From IMG/VR virus record IMGVR_UViG_3300006919_000487, positions 1 through 22,924 of that record: 22,924 bases of DNA. One strand, written 5' to 3'. This DNA comes from a virus. The number at the start of each line of letters is the position of its first letter. The stretch's first letter is position 1. A program made the position numbers and the translations under genes. This document shows positions 6,920-12,489 of the stretch, one piece after another. The notes under the pieces were generated by a model. That model searched no databases. It had not been told where the DNA came from and saw only the letters and a program-made list of their open reading frames with translations.

Positions 6920-7158
6920 TCGGCAATCACCTGGCAGCCGTCATCCCACACCAACATGCCGCCGTCGATGCCCAAGGCGGCAACCGTTTCGAAAGCCAAC
7001 TTGCAGCGTACGATCAGTTCCATGCCACCGATGTCGTCGGGGTTCTCAATCCCGGGGATGAACAATGGAATCCAAAAGACCCCGTTCGGGTGGATGAAGA
7101 ACGTGTGCAGATCGTCACCGTTCTCGAAATATTCGTCGGAGAAATGTTCTGCGCTCAT
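6916..7158 (-). CDS. Hypothetical protein, 80 aa
   Basis: The ATG at 7158 has AAAGG 9 bases upstream. The protein starts MSAEHFSDEYFENGDDLHTF, then FIHPNGVFWIPLFIPGIENP, and is acidic. It heads a chain of coupled genes running to 5125. A degenerate palindrome copy (TTTCGATTTGAAA, 7182-7194) lies 23 bp upstream of the start, in an 89-base gap that probably holds the promoter for the chain. No recognisable family. Confidence 0.7.
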   Translation of the reverse strand: MSAEHFSDEYFENGDDLHTFFIHPNGVFWIPLFIPGIENPDDIGGMELIVRCKLAFETVAALGIDGGMLVWDDGCQVIAE

Positions 7159-7247
7159 GGTAAATAACCTTTCTTTTCGTGTTTCGATTTGAAATAATAG
7201 ACTTCGGGCAGTTTAGCATCTTACCCAGGATGAGACAACCCTAGTCC

Positions 7248-7454
7248 CTAGTCGTCAGATTCGTCAGAGTCAACACAGTCCGGGCACAAACCGTTGTGCA
7301 TATCCCAGCCAGGATCAATCTGACCAGCCAAAGCATCCTCTGCCTGCGCCTCGTTGAAATAGGTGTCGTCATCATCGACGAACAGGTCAAGCCTGGCACC
7401 ACAGTCGCAGTCAACGTAACCCGTGATGGTCATTTTCGTGATGAAGATATCCAT
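7248..7454 (-). CDS. Small Zn-ribbon-like protein, 68 aa
   Basis: The protein (MDIFITKMTITGYVDCDCGA at the start) has CDC near residues 15-17 and CPDC near the C-terminus, the paired-cysteine layout of a zinc ribbon, with a very acidic middle (DLFVDDDDTYF) and tail (DSDESDD). Candidate ATGs are at 7460 and 7454. AGGA is only 3 bases before the first but 9 before the second, so I favour 7454. The upstream region has a degenerate palindrome copy (TTTCAGTTTGCAA, 7467-7479). Specific role unknown. Confidence 0.65.
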   Translation of the reverse strand: MDIFITKMTITGYVDCDCGARLDLFVDDDDTYFNEAQAEDALAGQIDPGWDMHNGLCPDCVDSDESDD

Positions 7455-7500
7455 TCTCATCTTTCCTTTCAGTTTGCAATCAGTATCAGATCGAACCACC

Positions 7501-7587
7501 CTAGTCGTCCTCGCCCCAACGGGCGAAGAACGCTAGGATGATAGACACGATGACCAGCAGACCACCGTAGATTTGAATCGGGTCCAT
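7501..7587 (-). CDS. Tiny membrane protein, 28 aa
   Basis: The frame from ATG 7587 to TAG 7503-7501 encodes MDPIQIYGGLLVIVSI, then ILAFFARWGEDD: a single membrane span with a charged C-terminal end. The start overlaps the stop of the preceding gene by one base (TGATG), matching the coupling used throughout this phage. It is short enough for annotation pipelines to skip. Possible roles include a regulator of lysis or of a host membrane protein; nothing in the sequence decides between them. Confidence 0.6.
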   Translation of the reverse strand: MDPIQIYGGLLVIVSIILAFFARWGEDD

Positions 7588-8456
7588 CAGTTGAACTCCG
7601 CATCCTGCTCGACCACACCCAACGCCTTGAGTTGATCGAACACCCAACGCTCCGCATCGGCCGGATCACCATGAGTGAACCAACGCTGAGACAAGTCCAT
7701 CGTCAGATCGGCACCAACAATGTTGGCGTGCTGAATGGCAGTCACCGTACCGTAGCCGCCACCTTTCTGGAAACCGTAACGCTTGCGGATGCTGGGGGAC
7801 TCACCCTCCTGGAGAGCGAAGATCAACCGGCGCAGCCACGACGGGTTACCCAGGGCGAACTCGACCGCCGACTCGTCCATGATCGTACCGGCAGAATGCA
7901 ACCGGGTCAGGACCGACCAGGCTTCACTGTCCAGGTTCTTGCCGTTACGGGGCCGAACGCTTTCTTCGGCCCAAATCTCCAACTCGTAACCCAACGTGGC
8001 AAGGGCACGAACCAGACCGATCAGAGCCTGACCACGGGCGAACAACTGTTGGGCGGTGACCGATGACGGGATGCTGTAGCCGACAACCAGACACAAGGCA
8101 CGCTTCGAAACCTCATCCTCGTTCGGGACGAACTCAAACATGCACTCCGGTTCGCCGTCCAGATAGCGGGCGATGTCGAAACTAGCGCCCGACACGTTGT
8201 ACCGGTACTCCAGTGTGTTGTCAACGTACTTGCGGATTTTCGGCACGATACCGTCGAACCAGCGGCGCATCTCGGCGGCACCCTCGGGTGCCCAGCCGCC
8301 GAACTTAGCGAACCGGATCGCTTCCGGCAGATCGGCCGTGCCGTGCCAACCATCGGTCGGGTTGTTGCTAACCCCAGTTGAGGTTTTGTCAGCAGCAGCA
8401 GCCGCTGCGTCAATGAACTTGTGGATCGAATCGAACTGGTGGAGTGTGTACTTCAT
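7587..8456 (-). CDS. Conserved phage protein (289 aa) paired with the AAA+ ATPase
   Basis: I place the start at ATG 8456 (MKYTLHQFDSIHKFIDAA), which has AGAAAG 8 bases upstream. The open frame extends further up to 8597, but through a GC-rich terminator and so is not coding there. The N-terminal part has GWHGTADLPEAIRFAKFG followed by WAPEGAAEM; the middle has SGASFDIARYLDGEPECM and RGQALIGLVRALATLGYELE. These blocks resemble an uncharacterised phage family often found beside CobS/MoxR-like ATPases. The RGxALIxLVxAL-x-LGYELE block recalls the first strand and helix of a von Willebrand A-like fold, which would fit a CobT-type partner for the ATPase. That partnership is inference from neighbourhood. 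Confidence 0.75.
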   Translation of the reverse strand: MKYTLHQFDSIHKFIDAAAAAADKTSTGVSNNPTDGWHGTADLPEAIRFAKFGGWAPEGAAEMRRWFDGIVPKIRKYVDNTLEYRYNVSGASFDIARYLDGEPECMFEFVPNEDEVSKRALCLVVGYSIPSSVTAQQLFARGQALIGLVRALATLGYELEIWAEESVRPRNGKNLDSEAWSVLTRLHSAGTIMDESAVEFALGNPSWLRRLIFALQEGESPSIRKRYGFQKGGGYGTVTAIQHANIVGADLTMDLSQRWFTHGDPADAERWVFDQLKALGVVEQDAEFN

Positions 8457-8498
8457 GATCGTAACTTTCTGTGAGTGTTGAATGTTGCAGATTGAAAT

Positions 8499-8540
8499 CC
8501 GGGCCGGGGGGCCGGAGGGATTGGAAACCCCCCGACCCGG
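8499..8540 (-). terminator. GC-rich hairpin after AAA+ gene
   Basis: CCGGGYCGGGGGG-type arms (13 pairs, one G-U) with a 16-base loop lie 11 bases after the AAA+ stop on the minus strand. No U-tract follows. A degenerate palindrome copy (TTGCAGATTGAAA, 8485-8497) lies right behind it, in the leader of the downstream 289-aa gene. Confidence 0.6.
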
Positions 8541-8550
8541 AAACCCTAGA

Positions 8551-9918
8551 TCAAGACCAAGCCTTGATCTTCGCCTTCTGGTCGTCGTCCAGCGCACCGA
8601 GGAACGTCATCTCGCACGCCTCACCGATGGTGAACGCACCGTCACCCGGTGCGATCATCTTCGCACCGATCACCGAGTCTCGCATGGTGACGAAATGCTT
8701 GATACCCAACGCATCGACGGCACGCCGGGCGTGACGGACCTGGGTCAACCAGCGGTCAGCGAGACTGTCGCCGAGCATACCGGCAACGATGGCCGTCTCC
8801 ATGCGTTCGTCAGTGTCGATGTACACCTTGGCGAACCGGTTCAGTGACGCCGGGTCCAGTTTGGCACGCCCAGCGAACTGGGCAGTCGGACCGGTCCCGA
8901 GCGTGTTGGCGGTGGCCAACATGCCGAAGTCGAGATGGGCGAGATGCTTGCCGTTCCCGAACTCGAAGATACCGTTCGCCAGCGCACTGTTCAACCCGGC
9001 GACGATGGCCGGGTTGGAGTTGTCCAACTCGTCCCCGACGTACAAGCCACCGGACGTGAACGCCCGATAGAACGCCGTTTCCTTGAACTCGCCGGTGCCA
9101 GGGATCATGTACCCCTTGATATCGGACATCGGTGACATCGGGTTGAACCCTTCGATCTCGACGGATCGGCCGAGAGCCTCACCGACCTGAAGGCACATAT
9201 GCGACTTGCCGGTCCCTGGCGGGCCAGGCAGGTAGACGTGAGTCCCCCGGGCCACCAGTCGGAGCACGGTGTCGAACTTGCTGTGGCGAACCTCGGGGAT
9301 CTTGCCCTTGACCTTGCCGTCGATCTTCACGAACGACGGCTTCGCCTTGCCACCCGTGCCACCCTTCGGGATCGACTCCCGAACCTGGTTGCCAGCCTGC
9401 CGGGCACGAGACTCGGCAATGTCGATCACCCGAGGCTTGAACGTCTCCCAGAGACTGTCGGCGAACTTGTCACCGAGCGATTCATCCTCGCCAGGATCGT
9501 GTTCAAACTGAAAATCCATGTCATCCTTTCCGTCCGATTCGTCGTCCGACTGTTCCTGGTCAGACTGGTCGCCCGACTCACCATCGGACTCGTCACCCGA
9601 CTCACCATCCTGGTCGGACTCACCGTCGGACTGGCCGTCGGACTGGCCGTCGGCATCGCCGTCGGCATCCTGCCCGTCCCGGTCCGACTCGTCGCCCGAC
9701 CCACCGTAGCCGAACCCATCCCCGAAATCCTCCGGGGTGAGATGCAGCACCGTGGCTTTCGGCATGTCGGCCACCGTATCGAACCCGTTACGGTCAGCAG
9801 CCCGGGCCGCAGCCTTGCACTCGTCCATCGTCCACTCGTCCATCGGGACGGTGAACCCTTCCTGATCGACACCGTTCACGATGCCGTTGTAGGTCTTGTG
9901 AATCGTATTGAAACGCAT
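8551..9918 (-). CDS. AAA+ ATPase, MoxR/CobS-like
   Basis: The 455-residue protein has Walker A GPPGTGKS (232-239), Walker B LYVGDELDN (292-300), a sensor-1-like MLATANTLG (333-341) and an arginine-finger-like NRF (360-362), as in CobS/MoxR-type ATPases. These work as hexameric chaperones with a VWA-domain partner. Residues about 73-133 form an extremely acidic Asp/Gly/Ser/Gln linker made of short repeats (GQSDGQSDGESDQDGESGDE and similar). The linker separates a small N-terminal region from the ATPase core and is reminiscent of the acidic segment of CobT-like proteins. The start ATG has GGAGGG 7 bases upstream. Its leader carries a palindrome copy and four 11-bp repeats. Role in the phage unknown; remodelling of a large complex is the usual family job. 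Confidence 0.88.
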   Translation of the reverse strand: MRFNTIHKTYNGIVNGVDQEGFTVPMDEWTMDECKAAARAADRNGFDTVADMPKATVLHLTPEDFGDGFGYGGSGDESDRDGQDADGDADGQSDGQSDGESDQDGESGDESDGESGDQSDQEQSDDESDGKDDMDFQFEHDPGEDESLGDKFADSLWETFKPRVIDIAESRARQAGNQVRESIPKGGTGGKAKPSFVKIDGKVKGKIPEVRHSKFDTVLRLVARGTHVYLPGPPGTGKSHMCLQVGEALGRSVEIEGFNPMSPMSDIKGYMIPGTGEFKETAFYRAFTSGGLYVGDELDNSNPAIVAGLNSALANGIFEFGNGKHLAHLDFGMLATANTLGTGPTAQFAGRAKLDPASLNRFAKVYIDTDERMETAIVAGMLGDSLADRWLTQVRHARRAVDALGIKHFVTMRDSVIGAKMIAPGDGAFTIGEACEMTFLGALDDDQKAKIKAWS

Positions 9919-10016
9919 TTCGAATCCCTCCAGATTCTTTCATTTTGAAACCCGACACCATGTCGGGCAGCACCGTTGGTGCAGTCCCCACCACCGACCG
10001 AAGCCGGTGGTGAGTC
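9919..10016 (-). repeat. Leader module D (before AAA+ gene), related to module C
   Basis: On the plus strand this leader shares with 10580-10703 the series TTTCATTTTGAAACC, CAGCACC, GCAGTCCCC, CCACC, a hairpin, and AGTCAG. The hairpin here (stem 9989-9996/10005-10012) has different sequence but the same place as the one at 10655-10682. A second hairpin (CCCGAC/GTCGGG, 9951-9967) is unique to this copy. Read on the minus strand it is a structured 5' leader. Confidence 0.55.
9938..9950. promoter_or_regulatory. TTTCA-N3-TGAAA palindrome before AAA+ gene
   Basis: Exact copy with spacer TTT, ending 20 bp before the start codon. A separate Shine-Dalgarno (GGAGGG) lies between it and the ATG, so here the palindrome is not itself the ribosome binding site. 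Confidence 0.65.
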
Positions 10017-10040
10017 AGTAACAACGATACCCGGCCAATA

Positions 10041-10084
10041 TTACAGAACCGTTACAGAAACTTTACAATCCTGTTACAATCCTG
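10041..10084. repeat. Four tandem 11-bp repeats
   Basis: Four back-to-back 11-bp units: TTACAGAACCG, TTACAGAAACT, TTACAATCCTG, TTACAATCCTG. The shared core is TTACA, repeating once per DNA helical turn. They lie between the 45-aa membrane protein gene and the AAA+ gene, in the AAA+ leader. On the minus strand the array contains TTGTAA and ends in TGTAATAT, so it could include or overlap a promoter. Confidence 0.7.
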
Positions 10085-10092
10085 ATGGTGGG

Positions 10093-10230
10093 TCAGCGCC
10101 GGATCATGCGGACATGCTCCGGATCATTCTCCGACGGAATCACCCCCAATCGGATACCGATCACCAACACCCCGATGGCAACCACGATCACCGTGGCAGC
10201 CTTGACGTACACCATCACCGTCTCACGCAT
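10093..10230 (-). CDS. Small membrane protein, 45 aa
   Basis: The frame from ATG 10230 to TGA 10095-10093 encodes MRETVMVYVKAATVIVVAIG followed by VLVIGIRLGV, a single hydrophobic span, then a charged tail ending MIRR. The start overlaps the end of the preceding gene by 8 bp. GAAAGG, the right half of an exact palindrome copy (10241-10253), lies 9 bases upstream as ribosome binding site. Function unknown; likely an inner-membrane accessory protein. Confidence 0.65.
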   Translation of the reverse strand: MRETVMVYVKAATVIVVAIGVLVIGIRLGVIPSENDPEHVRMIRR

Positions 10231-10579
10231 CGTTCGAACCTTTCAGAATGAAATCCCAACGGGCACCACCAGCCCGACGGAACACGACGAGGCGGCCCCG
10301 CAGGTCACGGAAACCGTCGGTCAGTTTGTTGCACCCCTGCTGATCCGAAACACTCCCCCACCCGATGGTTTCGGGGATGACGTGCCACACCGGGGCGTGA
10401 TCCTCGCCACGGTTCACGAAGGTGACCATCGCCATGTTGTAGTGCCACACCGTCCGAATCTGGCGGGGAACCAGCCCCACCGTCGTCCAGCCGTCACGGT
10501 AGGACCAGTGCCCCACCTTGTGCACCTTGCCGTCGTACTCCCACGACTTCACCGTGGGTCGCATGTCACTGATTTTCAT
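10223..10579 (-). CDS. Hypothetical protein, 118 aa
   Basis: The ATG at 10579 follows GGGAGGG with a 5-base gap. The protein starts MKISDMRPTVKSWEYDGKVH and is Trp-rich (VGHWSYRDGWTTVGLVPRQI, APVWHVIPETIGWG). It reads like a compact beta-sheet protein. It has its own structured leader with two palindrome copies. A faint resemblance to the 148-aa protein at 6130-6576 is noted there. Function unknown. Confidence 0.75.
   Translation of the reverse strand: MKISDMRPTVKSWEYDGKVHKVGHWSYRDGWTTVGLVPRQIRTVWHYNMAMVTFVNRGEDHAPVWHVIPETIGWGSVSDQQGCNKLTDGFRDLRGRLVVFRRAGGARWDFILKGSNDA
10241..10253. promoter_or_regulatory. TTTCA-N3-TGAAA palindrome before 45-aa gene
   Basis: Exact copy with spacer GAA. It lies within the last codons of the upstream gene (DFILKG) and 10 bp before the small membrane protein start. 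Its TGAAAGG half supplies the ribosome binding site. Confidence 0.6.
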
Positions 10580-10595
10580 TTCATCCCTCCCAGGA

Positions 10596-10625
10596 TTTCA
10601 GATTGAAACCGATTTCATTTTGAAA
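10596..10625. promoter_or_regulatory. Pair of TTTCA-N3-TGAAA palindromes, 17-bp spacing
   Basis: Exact copies at 10596-10608 (spacer GAT) and 10613-10625 (spacer TTT), before the 118-aa gene. The 17-bp centre-to-centre spacing is the same as in the pair at 10967/10984. Confidence 0.7.
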
Positions 10626-10654
10626 CCGGCCAGCACCCGATAGATGCAGTCCCC

Positions 10655-10682
10655 GCCACCGCCCCCATTGGGGGGCGATGGC
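10655..10682 (-). terminator. GC-rich hairpin after 83-aa gene
   Basis: GCCA-C-CGCCCCC pairs with GGGGGGCG-A-TGGC around an ATT loop, about 20 bases after the stop at 10704 on the minus strand. No U-tract. It doubles as the conserved hairpin of leader module C. Confidence 0.55.
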
Positions 10683-10703
10683 AAGTCAGCACCGACCGAA
10701 CAG

Positions 10704-10955
10704 TTAGCCCCAGAGCGCAGCCACCGACAGCAGCGCCGACGGATCGAACACCTGGGTCACCGGAGACCCGGCGGCATCCAACCACTCCAACACGACCCAA
10801 CGACCACCCGGACCCCTGGTCGCCCCGACCAACGGCGTCACGAACCCATGCACCACCAGAACCAGGGACGTGCCATTGTCGAAATAATCGACCAGCGTGT
10901 TCGCCGTGACATCCTCGGTCATGACCGCCACGTTCTCGACCAGATTCTTAGCCAT
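10704..10955 (-). CDS. Hypothetical protein, 83 aa
   Basis: The ATG at 10955 has GAAAGGG 7 bases upstream, from the near palindrome copy. The protein begins MAKNLVENVAVMTEDVTANT and contains SLVLVVHGFVTPLVGATRGP and WVVLEWLDAAGSP. Like the next gene upstream (11096-11320) it starts MAK and has a closely related leader, but the proteins themselves are not obviously similar. Function unknown. Confidence 0.7.
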   Translation of the reverse strand: MAKNLVENVAVMTEDVTANTLVDYFDNGTSLVLVVHGFVTPLVGATRGPGGRWVVLEWLDAAGSPVTQVFDPSALLSVAALWG

Positions 10956-10966
10956 TACAACTACCC

Positions 10967-10996
10967 TTTCAGTTTGAAACCGGTTTCAGATTGAAA
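10967..10996. promoter_or_regulatory. Pair of TTTCA-N3-TGAAA palindromes, 17-bp spacing
   Basis: Exact copies at 10967-10979 (spacer GTT) and 10984-10996 (spacer GAT). The nearer copy ends 12 bp from the ATG of the 83-aa gene and supplies GAAAGGG as ribosome binding site. Confidence 0.75.
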
Positions 10997-11058
10997 CCGG
11001 ACAGTGCCACCATGACACCCTAGAACGCACCAACCGGAGCCGATGCGCCCTAGGCTGC

Positions 11059-11085
11059 CATCGGGTTTCAGATTGAAACCCGATG
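11059..11085 (-). terminator. Hairpin built around a TTTCA-N3-TGAAA palindrome
   Basis: CATCGGGTTTCA, loop GAT, TGAAACCCGATG: a 12-bp perfect stem 10 bases after the stop of 11096-11320. The exact palindrome (11066-11078) forms the top of the stem. In the paralogous module at 11425-11457 the same place is taken by a hairpin without the palindrome. No U-tract. Confidence 0.6.
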
Positions 11086-11095
11086 GGCACCCCGG

Positions 11096-11320
11096 TCACT
11101 TGACCGGCCACCCCATTTCGGTCGGGTCCGGGGAGATGGTCGGCGCCTTGTCCTGGTACCAATCACACCGTTCCACTGCCTGGTCAATCGCCCGCATAGC
11201 CCCGACCAGGGTGGCATCCTCGACAATCTCCAGGACAACCATGCCAGTGCCACGCATGGCCCCGGTGGGATACGTACGGATGACCGGAACCCGGACAGTG
11301 TACGTTACTCGCTTAGCCAT
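11096..11320 (-). CDS. Hypothetical protein, 74 aa
   Basis: The start is the ATG at 11320 (MAKRVTYTVRVPVIRTYPTG), 9 bases after GAAAGG; an in-frame GTG at 11326 is too close to that site. The protein continues AMRGTGMVVLEIVEDATLVG with a probable helix (AMRAIDQAVERCDWYQDK) and ends TEMGWPVK. Looks like a small alpha/beta protein. It has its own leader (module B) and terminator hairpin. No family recognised. Confidence 0.7.
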   Translation of the reverse strand: MAKRVTYTVRVPVIRTYPTGAMRGTGMVVLEIVEDATLVGAMRAIDQAVERCDWYQDKAPTISPDPTEMGWPVK

Positions 11321-11331
11321 AATCACGAACC

Positions 11332-11367
11332 TTTCAGATTGAAACGGGACCGGATTTCAGATTGAAA
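11332..11367. promoter_or_regulatory. Pair of TTTCA-N3-TGAAA palindromes, 23-bp spacing
   Basis: Exact copies at 11332-11344 and 11355-11367, both with spacer GAT. The nearer one ends 12 bp from the ATG at 11320 and gives GAAAGG. Confidence 0.75.
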
Positions 11368-11424
11368 CCCGACCGGGTGCCGATAGCACCCTAGGACCCA
11401 CCACCCGGAGGCGATGCACCCTAG

Positions 11425-11457
11425 GGCGCCATCGGCCCATCATGGGCCGATGGCGCC
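11425..11457 (-). terminator. 16-bp perfect hairpin after the 213-aa gene
   Basis: GGCGCCATCGGCCCAT, one central base, then its full complement, starting 6 bases after the stop at 11464 on the minus strand. There is no U-tract, as with the other hairpins of this block. It could also act as a protein-binding palindrome. Confidence 0.65.
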
Positions 11458-11463
11458 GGGTGG

Positions 11464-12105
11464 TCACCCGGCCAGGAACGTACGCACCACCCCGGCGATG
11501 TCGTCATCGGTGGCACCTTCAAGGCGGCACTGGCCCAGCATGGCCGTGAGCCGGTCCTGCCACGGAGTGGCGTCCTGGTCGTCCTGGTCGTCCTGGTCGT
11601 CCTGGTCGTCCTGGTCGTCCTGGTCGTCCGACGGGTGGACCTTGCTACCGGTGGCAATGGCGTACAGTGCCGACGGGGCGCCGAACGCATCGACGAGTCC
11701 CACGATGGAACGGGCACGGTCGTCGCCATCGGCGCCGAGTAGACCGGTGGCCACGGTCACGAGACCGGTGAACCCGGCCAGGTCGGCATAGCGGACCACC
11801 CGGCGAGTCTGCTCAGTGTCGACACCGGTGGCGATCGCACCCAGGACACCGGCAACCGTGCGCAACTTCGTGATGACACCGCCGGTGGTCCCCAGGATTT
11901 CGGCCAGGTCCTTGCCGGACATGGCGTCGACGGTCTCGTCCTGGTCGGCACGCCGGTCCCGGTAGGCCACGACGGCCGTCGTGGCGTAGTTGGCGGCATT
12001 CTGCCGGTCACGGGTGACGGCTTGGTGACGGGCGATCATGCCCGACGCCTTGTCAGCGTCGGCATCGGTGTGGAGATCGAACATGGGGATATCGGACTTG
12101 CGCAT
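11464..12105 (-). CDS. Hypothetical protein with possible HTH and Asp-Asp-Gln repeats, 213 aa
   Basis: This is the first gene of the leftward arm. The ATG at 12105 has GAAAGG 8 bases upstream. Residues about 62-90 (MSGKDLAEILGTTGGVITKL, then RTVAGVL) look like a helix-turn-helix: a helix, a GTT turn and a second helix. The middle is Ala/Gly/Val-rich. Residues about 158-178 are a (DDQ)n tract encoded by an exact 9-bp tandem repeat. A globular tail (WQDRLTAMLGQCRLEGATDD) follows. Being promoter-proximal with an HTH-like region, it is a candidate regulator, perhaps of the palindromes; this is speculative. No family is recognised. Confidence 0.7.
   Translation of the reverse strand: MRKSDIPMFDLHTDADADKASGMIARHQAVTRDRQNAANYATTAVVAYRDRRADQDETVDAMSGKDLAEILGTTGGVITKLRTVAGVLGAIATGVDTEQTRRVVRYADLAGFTGLVTVATGLLGADGDDRARSIVGLVDAFGAPSALYAIATGSKVHPSDDQDDQDDQDDQDDQDDQDATPWQDRLTAMLGQCRLEGATDDDIAGVVRTFLAG
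11572..11625. repeat. 9-bp tandem repeat, six perfect copies
   Basis: GTCCTGGTC is repeated six times without change inside the 213-aa gene, giving Asp-Gln-Asp units. Perfect identity suggests recent expansion or slippage, so the copy number probably varies between relatives. Confidence 0.9.
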
Positions 12106-12115
12106 TGTAGGAACC

Positions 12116-12128
12116 TTTCAGATTGAAA
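12116..12128. promoter_or_regulatory. TTTCA-N3-TGAAA palindrome before the first leftward gene
   Basis: Exact copy with spacer GAT, ending 11 bp before the ATG at 12105; it supplies GAAAGG as ribosome binding site. Confidence 0.7.
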
Positions 12129-12192
12129 CCGGCCGGACTGGCCGGGTGCCACCGGACCACCCGGCGACAAGAGACAAGCTAGGGACCCAAAA

Positions 12193-12236
12193 TCAAGACA
12201 ACTACCATCTAAAGTCAAGTCTAGATCAAGTTCAAG
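12193..12236. repeat. Cluster of four TCAAG words
   Basis: TCAAG occurs at 12193, 12215, 12226 and 12232 in an A/T-richer patch of the leftward leader. The word CTAGATCAAG (12221-12230) also occurs at 8546-8555. Mycobacteriophage cluster A stoperators end in TCAAG, but the rest of that consensus is absent. Weak candidate for operator repeats. Confidence 0.3.
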
Positions 12237-12384
12237 CCGTAGCGCCCCCCAATGTTGGGGAGTCGGAACGGACCACCACCACCACCACCACCGGACCGGC
12301 CGGGACCGTTGCCGGACCGGTCGTCGCACTGCCGGAACACTTGTTCCGAAACTAGGGCGGGACTGGAACGAATGATCCCACTAG

Positions 12385-12413
12385 TTTCAGATTGAAAAGG
12401 TTGCACCCTGAAA
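12385..12413. promoter_or_regulatory. Palindrome pair in the divergence region
   Basis: An exact copy (12385-12397, spacer GAT) is followed 16 bp on by a one-mismatch copy (TTGCACCCTGAAA, 12401-12413). No start codon lies next to either, so this pair may act on transcription rather than translation. Confidence 0.55.
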
Positions 12414-12483
12414 CGTTTGCGTCCGCAAGGAAACCCACCCTGACCTGCACCGGGGTATAGTGGGTGGGGTACCCCCAGGTCCT

Positions 12484-12489
12484 ATAATA
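12484..12489 (+). promoter_or_regulatory. Possible -10 box (TATAAT), rightward
   Basis: A perfect TATAAT sits at the left edge of the G/T-rich tract. No good -35 hexamer lies 16-18 bases upstream (TGGGTG at 12461), so it would need an activator or an extended context. A transcript from here would cross the G/T-rich tract and meet three hairpins before the small terminase gene. Confidence 0.3.

Larger units (their letters stand above)
10580..10703 (-). repeat. Leader module C (before 118-aa gene), related to module D
   Basis: This 124-base leader repeats the element order of 9919-10016: palindrome, CAGCACC, GCAGTCCCC, CCACC, hairpin, AGTCAG. The two have diverged while keeping a hairpin at the same place, as expected if the structure rather than the exact sequence matters. 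Confidence 0.55.
10956..11095 (-). repeat. Leader module A (before 83-aa gene), duplicate of module B
   Basis: Aligned by eye with 11321-11463 over about 125 bases: two palindromes, then CACCCTAG, CACCAnCCGGAG, CGATGC-CCCTAGG, GCCATCGG and a long hairpin, all in the same order. The two leaders look like one duplicated regulatory module with substitutions and small indels. Confidence 0.65.
11321..11463 (-). repeat. Leader module B (before 74-aa gene), duplicate of module A
   Basis: Partner of 10956-11095. It contains two palindromes, a short GGGTGC/GCACCC hairpin (loop CGATA), two CTAGGGTG-type blocks on the minus strand, and a 16-bp perfect hairpin at its far end. Confidence 0.65.

Noticed and set aside
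8457-8597. N-terminal extension of the 289-aa protein (MRWTTTRRRRSR...)
   Set aside because: It would be encoded by the terminator hairpin and leader; a good ribosome binding site supports the ATG at 8456.
9541-9700. Regular short repeats that could look like a CRISPR array
   Set aside because: Units are 6-12 bp with no spacers and translate as an Asp/Ser/Gly/Gln linker of the AAA+ protein.
9199-9948. A 249-codon plus-strand open frame
   Set aside because: It is the antisense of the AAA+ gene; its Val/Leu/Gly/Arg pattern mirrors the acidic repeat linker, and the Walker motifs are clear on the other strand.
12272-12292. Seven ACC triplets as a functional repeat
   Set aside because: A simple microsatellite with no link to a gene or structure; kept only as a note in the divergence region.
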